Counted from the stretch's first letter, positions 1 through 7,949 are shown. The stretch is DNA of 28,285 bases from an uncultured Lachnospiraceae bacterium (GCA_946183625.1 CAMHCL010000004.1:1-28285), one strand, 5' to 3'. The notes: a model not told the origin generated them from the letters alone. Made by a program: numbers and translations.

Positions 1-37
1 TGCTGAACCGGATGCTTATGAGGAGGATCCAGAGTAA
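1..37 (+). CDS. C-terminal end of an upstream protein (partial)
   Basis: A reading frame enters from the left edge and ends at TAA (35-37), encoding AEPDAYEEDPE before the stop. The tail is strongly acidic. Only eleven residues are visible, so no family can be named. It lies 63 nt upstream of the next start on the same strand, so co-transcription is possible. The frame could also be chance. Confidence 0.4.
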   Translation, partial: AEPDAYEEDPE

Positions 38-100
38 GGGGCTTTGAGATCTAGTAAAATGTACTTGTAAAGGATAGGTATTTATTAAGGGAGGTTGTAT

Positions 101-1015
101 ATGGCAAATGCGAATAAGCCGGCACTTGTAGTTATGGCTGCAGGACTTGGCAGCAGATTCAAGGGCCTTAAGCAGATACAGTCAGTTGATGATTCTGGAC
201 ATGTACTTATTGATTACGCTATATATGATGCGATTGAAGCCGGGTTCGGTGAAGTTGTATTTATTATAAGACGTGATTTTGAGGATGCATTTAAGAAGGC
301 AATCGGCGACAGAGTATCTGAGAAGATAAAGGTTTCTTATGTATTCCAGTCACTGGATGATGTTCCTGGTGATATCGATTTTCCTGAAGGCAGAGTTAAG
401 CCATGGGGTACAACTCATGCAATATGGTCTGCAAGAGAAGTTCTTAAGGGAAAAGGATTCCTTACGATCAATGCGGATGACTTCTACGGAAGAGGCGCAT
501 TTGAACTGGCAGCAGATTTCCTTATAAATGAAGAGAAGGATACAAACCATGCCTGCATAGGTTATGATCTTGTAAGAACTCTTAGTGATAAGGGAACAGT
601 CAGCAGAGGTATCTGCAAGCTGGATGCTGATGGCTACCTTGACAGAATAGATGAGAGAAAGAAGATCAAGCTTGAAGATGGCAAGGGCTTCTTCACTCTT
701 GATGATGGAGCTACATTTACTGAGATTCCTGAAGGAGCAGTTGCTTCCATGAATCTCTGGGCATTTAAGCCGGGCTTCATAGATGATATAACAGTAACCT
801 TCAAGGATAGATTCGTGAAGGGCGTTGCTGAGAATCCTGAGGGATTCGAGGAGACACTTTCAGATGCAGTTCAGGATATACTTGAGAGAGGTGCAGGAAC
901 TGTAAAATGTATTCCTACCGATGAGACCTGGTTCGGTATGACATATATCGAAGACCTGGATAAGGTTAAGGATATGTTGAAGGATCTGACAGAGAAGGGC
1001 GTTTATCGCTGGTAG
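101..1015 (+). CDS. Nucleotidyltransferase (sugar-phosphate NTP transferase family)
   Basis: A 304-residue protein that opens with the nucleotidyltransferase fingerprint MAAGLGSRFKGLKQ (residues 12-25), the glycine-rich NTP-binding loop with its Arg and Lys. NADDFYG near residue 125 fits the metal-binding Asp region of these enzymes. The family moves a nucleotide from an NTP onto a sugar phosphate to make an NDP-sugar in the cytoplasm; the substrate cannot be read from sequence. The frame is open from a TTG at 95, but ATG 101 is preferred because AAGGGAGG (87-94) sits 6 nt before it. It ends in a strong terminator. No membrane segment or signal peptide is seen. Confidence 0.85.
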   Translation: MANANKPALVVMAAGLGSRFKGLKQIQSVDDSGHVLIDYAIYDAIEAGFGEVVFIIRRDFEDAFKKAIGDRVSEKIKVSYVFQSLDDVPGDIDFPEGRVKPWGTTHAIWSAREVLKGKGFLTINADDFYGRGAFELAADFLINEEKDTNHACIGYDLVRTLSDKGTVSRGICKLDADGYLDRIDERKKIKLEDGKGFFTLDDGATFTEIPEGAVASMNLWAFKPGFIDDITVTFKDRFVKGVAENPEGFEETLSDAVQDILERGAGTVKCIPTDETWFGMTYIEDLDKVKDMLKDLTEKGVYRW

Positions 1016-1021
1016 AAAGAT

Positions 1022-1057
1022 AAGTCATGTTACAAGCAATTGTAGCATGACTTTTTT
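1022..1057 (+). terminator. Rho-independent terminator of the nucleotidyltransferase gene
   Basis: GTCATGTTACAA (1024-1035) pairs with TTGTAGCATGAC (1040-1051), a 12-bp stem with one G-U pair and a GCAA loop, followed by six T (1052-1057). It starts 6 nt after the stop at 1015. Its sequence is an inverted relative of the terminator at 1284-1325. Confidence 0.9.
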
Positions 1058-1070
1058 GTATTATCATATT

Positions 1071-1278
1071 CACCCGATTCACAAATACACCCGACAAACG
1101 ATAGCGTTTCACTTCTTACGTTCGTCGGAGTCGGAATAGGACGAAGCAGGGCGCCGCCGACGCTTTTGAAAGAAGTTTCGGTTGTCAGCGGACGTTCCCT
1201 GTTCGTCCGTAAATGGAGACGACAGACGAATGTTAGAATAAAAACGCGTGTTTGGAGGGTATGTTTGTGAATCGGGTG
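1071..1278. repeat. Long imperfect palindrome (MITE-like or long-hairpin element)
   Basis: The ends are inverted copies: CACCCGATTCACAAA (1071-1085) matches the reverse complement of TTTGTGAATCGGGTG (1264-1278), and the match extends to about 20 of 22 positions. Inside, CAAAC, GCGTTT, TTCGTC, GGACGAA and CAGGG recur in the same order on both arms, so the 208 bp can fold into one long imperfect hairpin. A minus-strand frame across it looks nothing like a protein. No target-site duplication is visible. With the flanking terminators it fills the 314-bp gap between the convergent genes. Confidence 0.7.
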
Positions 1279-1283
1279 GGTAC

Positions 1284-1325
1284 AAAAAAAGAAAGTCACA
1301 CTACAGGTGATCGTAGCATGACTTT
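1284..1325 (-). terminator. Rho-independent terminator of the tyrA-aroA unit
   Basis: Read on the minus strand, AAAGTCATGCTAC (1325-1313) pairs with GTAGTGTGACTTT (1304-1292) through 13 pairs including two G-U, followed by C and seven T (1290-1284). It lies just past the aroA stop (1330-1332). It resembles the terminator at 1022-1057 in inverted orientation. Confidence 0.85.
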
Positions 1326-1329
1326 ATAG

Positions 1330-2676
1330 TTAATTTGTTAATGATAACAACTCTTCGTAGAAGTTCGGGTAGGATTTTTCAACGGCCCGACAGTTGGTGA
1401 TGGTGACAGGTCCTTCGGAGACGGCAGATAGTATGGCAGCTGTCATGGCGATTCGATGATCGTTGTGTGAATCGACGGTGCCACCGGAGAGGGATTTCTT
1501 ACCACGGATTTCCAGGTAGGATTTATTATCGTTATCGTCCTTTATATTAGTGCTGTCGTCGACAGTTTTTACTTCTCTTATATCTGCACCGAGCTTGCTC
1601 AGAGTATCTATCACAGTCTGAACTCTGTCGCTCTCCTTTATTCTGAGTCGCTCTATATTTCTAATAGTTGTGGTACCATCTGCTACTGCGGCAACAGCTG
1701 AAATGATGGGAACCAGATCCGGGATATCAGCAGCATCTATATCAATTCCTTTTAAAGCACCAGGTGAAACTGTAACAGATGAAGTCTTATCATCATCTGG
1801 AATGATTGAGACAAATGCGCCGAAGCGGTTCAGGATATCCAGTATCTTACGGTCGCCCTGCTCACTGAGTGGATTGAGCCCGGATACAGTTACGGGTTTC
1901 TTGCCCATAGCTCCCAGACAGAGGAAGAAAGCTGCATTACTCCAGTCTCCTTCAACAACGAAGTCTTCCGATACGAAAGGAATCTGTCCACCCTTAATAA
2001 TAAATGTACCGGCTTCTTCAGTTATGGTTATACCCATTTTCCTTAGAACATCTAAAGTGATATCTATATATGGCCTGGATTCCATTTTACCAGTTACGAT
2101 AATCCTGCTGTCTCCCTCAAGAAGAGGCAGGCTCATTAGAAGTCCTGTGATAAATTGAGAAGAGATATTTCCTGCAATAGTATAATCTCCACTTGTCATC
2201 TGACCAGATATATGAAAAGGATTACTTCCCTGTTCTGACATTGAAACATTGTGCTCCTCCATTTCTTCATACAGAGGAGAGAGCGGTCTTTCCGGCAGAC
2301 GTCCATGCATCGTTATCGAAACATTTCTACCCAGGGCGCCTATGGCTGGAAGCATAAAACGTAGAGTAGAACCACTTTCGCCGACATCAATAGATTCGGA
2401 TGCTTCAGTGGAAGCCCTGTCATATGAAATAGGATTAATGATCAGTGCATCACCGTCACGTCTGATATCTGCACCCAAACTGTTCATGCAGCCTATAGTT
2501 GCCTCTATATCCCTCGAAGTTCCCTTACATATAATCCTGCTTGGCGCCTTCGCCAGAGCCGCGAGGATTATGTATCTATGAGCATAGGATTTAGAAACTA
2601 TAGCAGGCACATTTCCTGCACAGTTATATCTAAATGTATCAAGTGTTATTGAATTTTCTTCAGAAATGTTATTCAT
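1330..2676 (-). CDS. aroA: 3-phosphoshikimate 1-carboxyvinyltransferase (EPSP synthase)
   Basis: A 448-residue enzyme of the shikimate pathway that joins phosphoenolpyruvate to shikimate 3-phosphate. Visible signatures in order are KSYAHRYIILAALA (substrate-binding Lys, Ser, Arg), GESGSTLRFMLP, SSQFITGLL, DIADIPDLVP (active-site Asp region), RIKESDR, and DSHNDHRIAMTAA near the C-terminus. The spread matches the two-domain EPSP fold, slightly long because of an Asp/Asn-rich insertion (about DDSTNIKDDNDNK) before the last motifs. ATG 2676 follows the tyrA stop by 11 nt, so the two genes form an operon, probably translationally coupled since the ribosome binding site is weak. Transcription ends at the hairpin 1284-1325. 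Confidence 0.95.
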   Translation of the reverse strand: MNNISEENSITLDTFRYNCAGNVPAIVSKSYAHRYIILAALAKAPSRIICKGTSRDIEATIGCMNSLGADIRRDGDALIINPISYDRASTEASESIDVGESGSTLRFMLPAIGALGRNVSITMHGRLPERPLSPLYEEMEEHNVSMSEQGSNPFHISGQMTSGDYTIAGNISSQFITGLLMSLPLLEGDSRIIVTGKMESRPYIDITLDVLRKMGITITEEAGTFIIKGGQIPFVSEDFVVEGDWSNAAFFLCLGAMGKKPVTVSGLNPLSEQGDRKILDILNRFGAFVSIIPDDDKTSSVTVSPGALKGIDIDAADIPDLVPIISAVAAVADGTTTIRNIERLRIKESDRVQTVIDTLSKLGADIREVKTVDDSTNIKDDNDNKSYLEIRGKKSLSGGTVDSHNDHRIAMTAAILSAVSEGPVTITNCRAVEKSYPNFYEELLSLTN

Positions 2677-2687
2677 AATAAAACCAT

Positions 2688-3587
2688 CTACTTACCATCG
2701 ATTCTCTCTTTAGCCAGCTTACCATCTCGGAGCAGTGTTCGTAAAGTCTCAGGATCATCCTGCTCCATAGCATTCTTATACTCTTCAAGATTTGCGATGA
2801 TATAATCCAGCTCCTGGATGATATTGTCTTTATTCTCCATGAAGATCTCTGTCCACATGTCTTCGTTCAGCCAGGCAACCCTTGTCAGATCCTTGTAGCT
2901 GCCAGCGGAGAAACCGCGGTGCTTTGAAGCTGTAGGGCTCTTAACATATGCATTTGATACGATGTGTGCAAGATCTGAAGTGAATGCAATCATAGCATCA
3001 TGAGTCTCAGCAGAACAGATAGTGAGTCTTCCGAAACCACATGGAGAGAATACATCCTTCAAATGCATTACAAGCTCGTAGTCTTCCTTATCCTTTGGAC
3101 ATACGATCATGGATGCGTCCTTGAAAAGATTAGCAGAACTATATTTATATCCGGAATATTTCTTACCTGCCATAGGATGGCCGCCAACAAATGTAAATCC
3201 ATACTCATCAGCTATCTTATAGCATTCTTCACATATGCTTCTCTTTAATCCACCGGTATCTATAACAATGGCAGACTTCTTAACAAGAGGAGCGATATGA
3301 CCAACATAATCTATGACAGCCTGGTTATAAAGAGCAGGAATAATGAGATCACACTCAGGTATTTTATCATCAGTGAGAATACCATCTGCAAATCCATCAT
3401 TTATAACCTCGTCTGTAACAGAACTGTCGAGATCAAAAACCAGGACACGTGCATCGCAATTCGATTTAAATGCTTTTGCAAAGGATCCACCGATAAGACC
3501 AAGACCTGCAATTCCTATTGTATGTATTCCAGACTCTTCAAAAGAAGGCCCCTTTATTATTTTATATACAATATCAAGATTATTCAT
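2688..3587 (-). CDS. tyrA: Prephenate dehydrogenase
   Basis: A 299-residue NAD-dependent enzyme of tyrosine synthesis that oxidatively decarboxylates prephenate to 4-hydroxyphenylpyruvate. The N-terminal Rossmann motif GIAGLGLIGGSFAKAF is clear, and GGHPMAGKKYSGY is the family's conserved substrate-site block; HDAMIAFTSDLAHIVSNA carries the helical-domain signature. No C-terminal ACT domain is seen. The frame stays open upstream to a TTG at 3614, but ATG 3587 has GGAGGA (3598-3603) about 10 nt before it, and that site lies inside the longer reading, so the short start is preferred. It is first in an operon with aroA, behind the promoter at 3639-3667. Confidence 0.94.
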   Translation of the reverse strand: MNNLDIVYKIIKGPSFEESGIHTIGIAGLGLIGGSFAKAFKSNCDARVLVFDLDSSVTDEVINDGFADGILTDDKIPECDLIIPALYNQAVIDYVGHIAPLVKKSAIVIDTGGLKRSICEECYKIADEYGFTFVGGHPMAGKKYSGYKYSSANLFKDASMIVCPKDKEDYELVMHLKDVFSPCGFGRLTICSAETHDAMIAFTSDLAHIVSNAYVKSPTASKHRGFSAGSYKDLTRVAWLNEDMWTEIFMENKDNIIQELDYIIANLEEYKNAMEQDDPETLRTLLRDGKLAKERIDGK

Positions 3588-3617
3588 ATAGAATATTCCT
3601 CCAATCAATCGCAATAC

Positions 3618-3639
3618 TTTAGCGCGTTAACGTATTAAA
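3618..3639 (-). promoter_or_regulatory. Candidate operator (dyad) of tyrA-aroA
   Basis: The perfect palindrome CGTTAACG (3624-3631 on plus, CGTTAACG on both strands) is flanked by symmetric TTTA and TAAA at equal distance. The dyad overlaps the predicted start of transcription and touches the -10 box of the tyrA promoter, the usual place for a repressor site. The GTTAAC core recalls the TrpR operator centre, but that link is only inference. Confidence 0.4.
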
Positions 3640-3667
3640 ATATATCACTACCTATAATCAAAGTCAA
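3639..3667 (-). promoter_or_regulatory. Sigma-A-type promoter of tyrA-aroA
   Basis: On the minus strand, TTGACT (3667-3662) and TATATT (3644-3639) are separated by 17 nt. The start of transcription would fall near 3632, about 45 nt before the tyrA ATG. Confidence 0.65.
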
Positions 3668-3764
3668 TGGGAATTGGGGAACGGGGTTATTCCCACCCTT
3701 GCAGTTCGAGGGATCATGTATTACTGTATAAGAACGAAAATACTTTAGAGGAAAATGAGAACGA

Positions 3765-5402
3765 ATGAAGAAACGATTTAGTTTAGTATTGCTCTTATTA
3801 ATGATTGGAGCATTAAGTGGATGTGGAGCTGGCAAAGAGGAAAAGCCTGCCGATGTACATAGTGCAGGGAGTGCTGAAGAGACTGATTCTGAAGTGTCAT
3901 ATATGACTCCGACGGAGGCTGAAGAATCTACAGAAGAATATCAGATACAGCCTGCTCCTGTAACAGTGGAGGGGAGACCTGAAGAGGAGGGAAATCCTGC
4001 GCCTAACTTTAAGTATTCCCTTGCGGATATTCATGCGGTTGATGGAAGGCAGGGAGTTGCCTGTGGAGATGATTGCTACTATGTAAGTGGTAGTACAACA
4101 CTCTCCAGATATGACAGCGACTGGAATAAGGTATCAGAGATTGAGAATCCATTTGATGGTTTTGACAAGGAAGTTAATCACATAGGGGATATCGATTTCT
4201 ACGACGGTAAGATATATGCCGGAGTTGAGTACTTTATGGACGGAGAGGCAAAGGATATTCAGATAGCAGTTTATAATGCTGACACATACGAGCTGGAGGA
4301 TTCCATAACATTTGACGAAACGAGTGGGCAGACTGAATGCTCGGGAATAGCTGTTGACCCGGATTCCAACTCGATATGGCTTACATCCTGGGCTGGAGAT
4401 GAGAGCGGAAGATACCTGTACAGGTATGACCTGACGAGTGGAGAGTACAAGGGAAAAATACATCTGCAATGCCCTCCACAATGGCTGCAGGGAATTGCTT
4501 ATTATGACGGATATCTGTATATGACAGCGGATGATGGAACCGCTGATCTTGGTGAGCCGGATCATGTATACAGAACGAAGATAGAAGAATCATCTACAAC
4601 GGCTACTGTTGTACTTGAAAGAACTCTGGATGATGTAACCCTTCAGGGTGAGATAGAGGGCATCAGTTTTAATAAGTCAGATGGACAGATGCTCATTAGT
4701 TACAACAGAGGTTCTCAGATAGTCCTTGGAATGGTAAAGGGATTCTATGAGGGCTACACTGAAGAGATTCATGAAGTCTTTCTCTATAACATAGAAGGAT
4801 TTCAACATGAGTATTCTTTTGAGGAAATTGATGAATCGGTTGATGACACTGGCTGGAATCTGATTCTTGTAAATAAGGATAATCCTGTTCCTGATGATTA
4901 CACTGTAAACTTAACGGACCTGTCAAATGGTAAGCAGGTTGATACAAGGATATATCCTGCGCTTCAGAAAATGTTTGATGATGCGAGAAGTAGTGGAATT
5001 GATCTCTTCGTTCGCGAAGGCTACAGAACCAGGGAAGAACAGCAACAGATCATGGACGAAAGGATTCAGGAATACCAGGATCAGGGATGCACATATGAGG
5101 AGGCTGAAGAAAAAGCCAGAGAATATGTTGCTGTTCCTGGAACAAGTGAGCATGAGCTTGGTATCAGTGTTGATATAAATGCAGATAGCAATGTGAGTTC
5201 AGATGAAGAAGTTTATTCATGGTTATATGATAATGCTTACAAATATGGCTTTGTAAAAAGATATCCTGAAGATAAAACAGATATAACAGGAATCAATAAT
5301 GAACCTTGGCATTATCGGTTTGTAGGTCAGAAGGCGGCACTGGAAATGCAGGAAAAGGATATGTGCCTTGAAGAATATCTGGAGTATCTGTCAGAAAATT
5401 AA
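3765..5402 (+). CDS. Lipoprotein with propeller-like region and C-terminal VanY-type D,D-carboxypeptidase
   Basis: A 545-residue surface protein. Residues 1-20 are a lipoprotein signal (Lys/Arg, hydrophobic core, lipobox LSGC with Cys20). An acidic linker follows to about residue 75. Residues about 80-360 hold repeated Trp/Tyr/Gly-rich strand patterns, such as GDIDFYDGKIYAGVEY, SGIAVDPDSNSIWLTS and QGIAYYDGYLYMTADD, suggesting a beta-propeller. The C-terminal 150 residues match the M15 peptidase VanY/DdpC: REGYRTREEQQ, SEHELGISVDI (zinc ligands His463 and Asp470) and EPWHYRF (catalytic Glu513, zinc His516). The family removes the terminal D-Ala from peptidoglycan stems; here it would act outside the membrane. 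Nothing nearby suggests vancomycin resistance. The ribosome binding site is modest (AGAGGA, 3747-3752). Confidence 0.88.
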   Translation: MKKRFSLVLLLLMIGALSGCGAGKEEKPADVHSAGSAEETDSEVSYMTPTEAEESTEEYQIQPAPVTVEGRPEEEGNPAPNFKYSLADIHAVDGRQGVACGDDCYYVSGSTTLSRYDSDWNKVSEIENPFDGFDKEVNHIGDIDFYDGKIYAGVEYFMDGEAKDIQIAVYNADTYELEDSITFDETSGQTECSGIAVDPDSNSIWLTSWAGDESGRYLYRYDLTSGEYKGKIHLQCPPQWLQGIAYYDGYLYMTADDGTADLGEPDHVYRTKIEESSTTATVVLERTLDDVTLQGEIEGISFNKSDGQMLISYNRGSQIVLGMVKGFYEGYTEEIHEVFLYNIEGFQHEYSFEEIDESVDDTGWNLILVNKDNPVPDDYTVNLTDLSNGKQVDTRIYPALQKMFDDARSSGIDLFVREGYRTREEQQQIMDERIQEYQDQGCTYEEAEEKAREYVAVPGTSEHELGISVDINADSNVSSDEEVYSWLYDNAYKYGFVKRYPEDKTDITGINNEPWHYRFVGQKAALEMQEKDMCLEEYLEYLSEN

Positions 5403-5434
5403 ATCATATGATCATAGGGAATGAGTTTTTAACC

Positions 5435-5463
5435 TTGACCTATACATATATGTAATATAGACT
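5435..5463 (+). promoter_or_regulatory. Possible promoter of the small lipoprotein gene
   Basis: TTGACC (5435-5440) is followed after 17 nt by TAGACT (5458-5463); an alternative -10, TATAGA, has a 15-nt spacer. It sits in the 107-nt gap between the two lipoprotein genes. The -10 match is imperfect. Confidence 0.35.
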
Positions 5464-5509
5464 TGAAATGTAACTGTTTTATTGTTTCAAGAATTGTGGA
5501 GGGAAAAGT

Positions 5510-6121
5510 ATGAAAAAGAAAATTCTTGTTTTAGGTATGGTTATGGCATTTGCCCTGACCGGTCTCACAGCATGCGGCGGAAGTGATGATACATCAGACA
5601 CAACAGAAGCAGCTGCAGATGCAGGAGAAGAGGTAACAACAGAGGCAGCTACTGAAGAAGCAACAGAGGCTGCAATGGAAACAGAAACTTATACACTTGT
5701 TAATTCCAATGGCGGAGAGATGACATTTGAATGGCCAAAGGATGCAAAGTACGAAGTGGAGATTGATGCAAATTCTGCTTACATTCATGATACTGAAAAC
5801 AACTCAAAGGTAAAGGTTTATCTCTATCATGATTACTGGAACAGCTTGATAAAAGAAGAGAGTGCTTTTGGCGGAGATCATCATGACTATAGCGCTATTA
5901 CCATAAATGGTCGCGATGGATATGAAGTTTATGATGGCGAAAATGAATACGAGTGCACATTCCCAGTATGTGATGCAGTTGATAATCAGATATATGCATG
6001 CTACATAAATGTTCAGAAAAGTCCTATTATGGATGAAGGCGCAGTATTCGAAGTAAAAGATTTCTTAAAGAGTGATACTTTCAAGCATTTAATTGATACT
6101 GTAACACTTACAAAAGAATAA
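5510..6121 (+). CDS. Small lipoprotein of unknown function
   Basis: A 203-residue predicted lipoprotein: MKKK, a hydrophobic core and the lipobox LTAC with Cys22, followed by an acidic Thr/Glu/Ala linker (residues about 23-58) typical of exported Lachnospiraceae lipoproteins. The rest (about 60-203) is a compact Tyr- and Asp-rich domain that I do not recognise. It contains FGGDHHDYSAITINGRDGYEVY, shown here only as a landmark, and three Cys in all after the lipobox region. ATG 5510 has GGAGGG (5498-5503) 6 nt upstream. It has its own terminator at 6136-6178, so it is probably monocistronic or the end of a unit with the VanY lipoprotein. Confidence 0.82.
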   Translation: MKKKILVLGMVMAFALTGLTACGGSDDTSDTTEAAADAGEEVTTEAATEEATEAAMETETYTLVNSNGGEMTFEWPKDAKYEVEIDANSAYIHDTENNSKVKVYLYHDYWNSLIKEESAFGGDHHDYSAITINGRDGYEVYDGENEYECTFPVCDAVDNQIYACYINVQKSPIMDEGAVFEVKDFLKSDTFKHLIDTVTLTKE

Positions 6122-6135
6122 ATTGTGAAATTTAA

Positions 6136-6178
6136 GACGGGGGTTGTTTCTGATTTTGGAAACAATCCTCGTCCTTTA
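6136..6178 (+). terminator. Terminator after the small lipoprotein gene
   Basis: GACGGGGGTTGTTTC (6136-6150) pairs with GAAACAATCCTCGTC (6159-6173), 15 pairs with two G-U, an 8-nt loop, then CTTTATT. The stem is strong, the T-tract weak. Confidence 0.7.
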
Positions 6179-6186
6179 TTCTCACA

Positions 6187-6215
6187 TTGACAATGATTTA
6201 AAGGTTTATTACAAT
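6187..6215 (+). promoter_or_regulatory. Promoter of the exchanger gene
   Basis: A consensus TTGACA (6187-6192) and TACAAT (6210-6215) are spaced by 17 nt, right after the upstream terminator. The start of transcription would be near 6222, leaving a leader of about 37 nt. Confidence 0.75.
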
Positions 6216-6258
6216 TAACTCTGTATGAAAATTTGCGTATTAATTCTGGAGACCAGAA

Positions 6259-7203
6259 ATGGATATAGTTATTGATGTATTAAAAGTTGTGATCGGATTC
6301 GCACTCCTTCTAAAGGGAGCGGATTTTTTTGTTGATGGCGCAGCAGCTATGGCATTAAAGCTTGGTATACCTCAGATTGTAATTGGGCTGACAATTGTAG
6401 CTTTTGGAACAAGTGCTCCTGAGGCTGCAGTTAGTATTAGCGCTGGATTAAAAGAAAATAATGGAATCTCCATAGGAAATGTTGTTGGAAGCAATATAAT
6501 GAATGTCCTTATTATTCTTGGAGTAACTGCTCTTATTACTACACTTAGTGTGAAGAAGTCAACAGTATGGGTGGATATGCCTTTTATGATCGGTGGAACA
6601 ATTCTGCTTTTATTGTGGGGAGTTTTAGGAAAGGAGCTCACCAGATTAACTGGTATAGTGCTTTTAGCTTTATTGGTTGCTTATTTGGTTTATCTGTTTA
6701 TATATGCAAGACGTCACCAAGATGAAGAAGAGGGCGATATAAAGAATGTTAAAGCATGGCTGATTCCTATCTTTATCCTGGGAGGAATGGCTGCGATAAT
6801 ATTTGGAAGTAATATAGCCGTAGATGGCGCTTCTGCCATAGCATCCAGGATGGGAGTTTCAGACAGAATCATCGGACTTACCATAGTAGCACTGGGAACC
6901 AGCCTTCCAGAGCTTATGACATCTGTGACAGCAGCTAGAAAAGGAAATGCGGATATAGCAATAGGTAATATAGTTGGAAGTAATATATTCAACATATTCT
7001 TTATACTGGGTATTACTTCAACTATAATTAATCTTCCGTTTATATCAGATACTGTTAATTTTACTATAGATGCTATTATAGCTCTTGTGGCAGCAGTTCT
7101 TCTCTGGTTATTTACATTTAACATTAAAGAACTTAGAAGATGGAATGGCATTATCTTTCTGATTGTATATATAGGATATTTCATATATCTGGTTGCGGCA
7201 TAA
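6259..7203 (+). CDS. Sodium/calcium exchanger family membrane protein (CaCA, YrbG-like)
   Basis: A 314-residue integral membrane protein with about ten hydrophobic helices. It shows the internal duplication typical of cation/Ca2+ antiporters: GTSAPE (residues 50-55) with GNVVGSNIMN (73-82) in the first half, and GTSLPE with GNIVGSNIFN in the second half. These alpha-repeats form the ion-binding site, with Glu54 and its partner as key residues. The family exports Ca2+ in exchange for Na+ or H+; the ion used here is not proven. A cytoplasmic charged loop (RRHQDEEEGD) separates the halves. ATG 6259 follows GGAGA (6248-6252) at 6 nt. Confidence 0.9.
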   Translation: MDIVIDVLKVVIGFALLLKGADFFVDGAAAMALKLGIPQIVIGLTIVAFGTSAPEAAVSISAGLKENNGISIGNVVGSNIMNVLIILGVTALITTLSVKKSTVWVDMPFMIGGTILLLLWGVLGKELTRLTGIVLLALLVAYLVYLFIYARRHQDEEEGDIKNVKAWLIPIFILGGMAAIIFGSNIAVDGASAIASRMGVSDRIIGLTIVALGTSLPELMTSVTAARKGNADIAIGNIVGSNIFNIFFILGITSTIINLPFISDTVNFTIDAIIALVAAVLLWLFTFNIKELRRWNGIIFLIVYIGYFIYLVAA

Positions 7204-7237
7204 AGAAGATATATAAATTAAGGATGGTTATTAAGAT

Positions 7238-7657
7238 TTGAGTGTTCAGAATATAACTGCAATAGTTGTGATACTCGTATTTCTTGTAGAGCTTTACTTC
7301 TGCACTGCAGGCAGTAATCACAGAAGGAAGAGGCTGCTTTCCGGCTGGAATCCTGTTAAGGGCAGGATAAAGACCGTGGAAGAGAAGAGAGATGAGATAT
7401 ATCACAAAAAATATATAGAGCTGACCATCGAGGTGGGCGACGGCCGACTTGTGTATTCAAAGCAGAATCCAATGTTTTGTATATATGAAGAGGGCGAAGA
7501 GGTCGATCTGATGGAGAACAAGGGCGTTCACAGATTTCTTGGAAACGACAGAGTTCATCAGAAGGGTATAAAAGAAACTCTGATAGGAACTATACCGATG
7601 CTGGTAATAGTTCTGATAGCCATAATACTCAGCCTTGTTGCAAATATGTGGAGTTAG
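7238..7657 (+). CDS. Two-helix membrane protein, DUF3592-like
   Basis: A 139-residue protein with a TTG start (7238) preceded by AAGGATGG (7220-7227). It has an N-terminal membrane helix (residues about 6-24), a soluble segment of short strands beginning NPVKGRIKTVEEK, and a C-terminal helix (about 114-136). This helix-strand domain-helix layout and the GxVxxV-like beginning recall DUF3592 proteins, whose function is unknown. It lies 34 nt after the exchanger gene on the same strand and 34 nt before the next small gene, so the three may be one operon. Confidence 0.7.
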   Translation: MSVQNITAIVVILVFLVELYFCTAGSNHRRKRLLSGWNPVKGRIKTVEEKRDEIYHKKYIELTIEVGDGRLVYSKQNPMFCIYEEGEEVDLMENKGVHRFLGNDRVHQKGIKETLIGTIPMLVIVLIAIILSLVANMWS

Positions 7658-7691
7658 TAAGTTATTATTGGGATGAACAGGAGAAAAAACT

Positions 7692-7949
7692 ATGGAAGAA
7701 AATGGAGTTACAAAAGCTAAGAAGGCTAAGAACATAGCTAAGAAGCGTATGAAGAAAGAGAATAAAGCTATAAAGAAGGAAGCTAAGAAGCAGGAGAAGA
7801 GGGATAGAAAGGATATAAAGCAGGCCTATACCAAGGCACTTCGTCTGTCCAGTGCAGAGAAGATGCTGTCTATCATTCTCATCATTCTCACTATTATTCC
7901 TATAGGACTTGATTATTACGCTCAGGCTAAGGAAAAGAAAAATAAATAA
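7692..7949 (+). CDS. Lysine-rich small protein with C-terminal membrane helix
   Basis: An 85-residue protein. Residues 1-52 are extremely basic and helical (many Lys/Arg with Ala/Glu, likely a coiled or amphipathic helix), followed by one membrane helix at about 58-75 (LSIILIILTIIPIGLDYY) and a short Lys-rich tail. ATG 7692 has CAGGAGA (7678-7684) 7 nt upstream, which supports a real gene. A cytoplasmic basic arm with a single C-terminal anchor is inferred. No family is recognised. Confidence 0.65.
   Translation: MEENGVTKAKKAKNIAKKRMKKENKAIKKEAKKQEKRDRKDIKQAYTKALRLSSAEKMLSIILIILTIIPIGLDYYAQAKEKKNK

Noticed and set aside
1030..1299. 89-residue open frame on the minus strand across the inverted-repeat element
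   Set aside because: No plausible start context, composition unlike protein, and it lies in a palindromic sequence with conserved hairpin ends.
3699..3727. TTGCAG with TACTGT as a promoter of the VanY lipoprotein gene
   Set aside because: The -10 matches only three of six positions; no better pair was seen.
3765..5402. Vancomycin-resistance gene
   Set aside because: Only the VanY-type domain is present; no vanH, vanA or vanX ligase/peptidase genes nearby, and such domains are common in ordinary wall metabolism.
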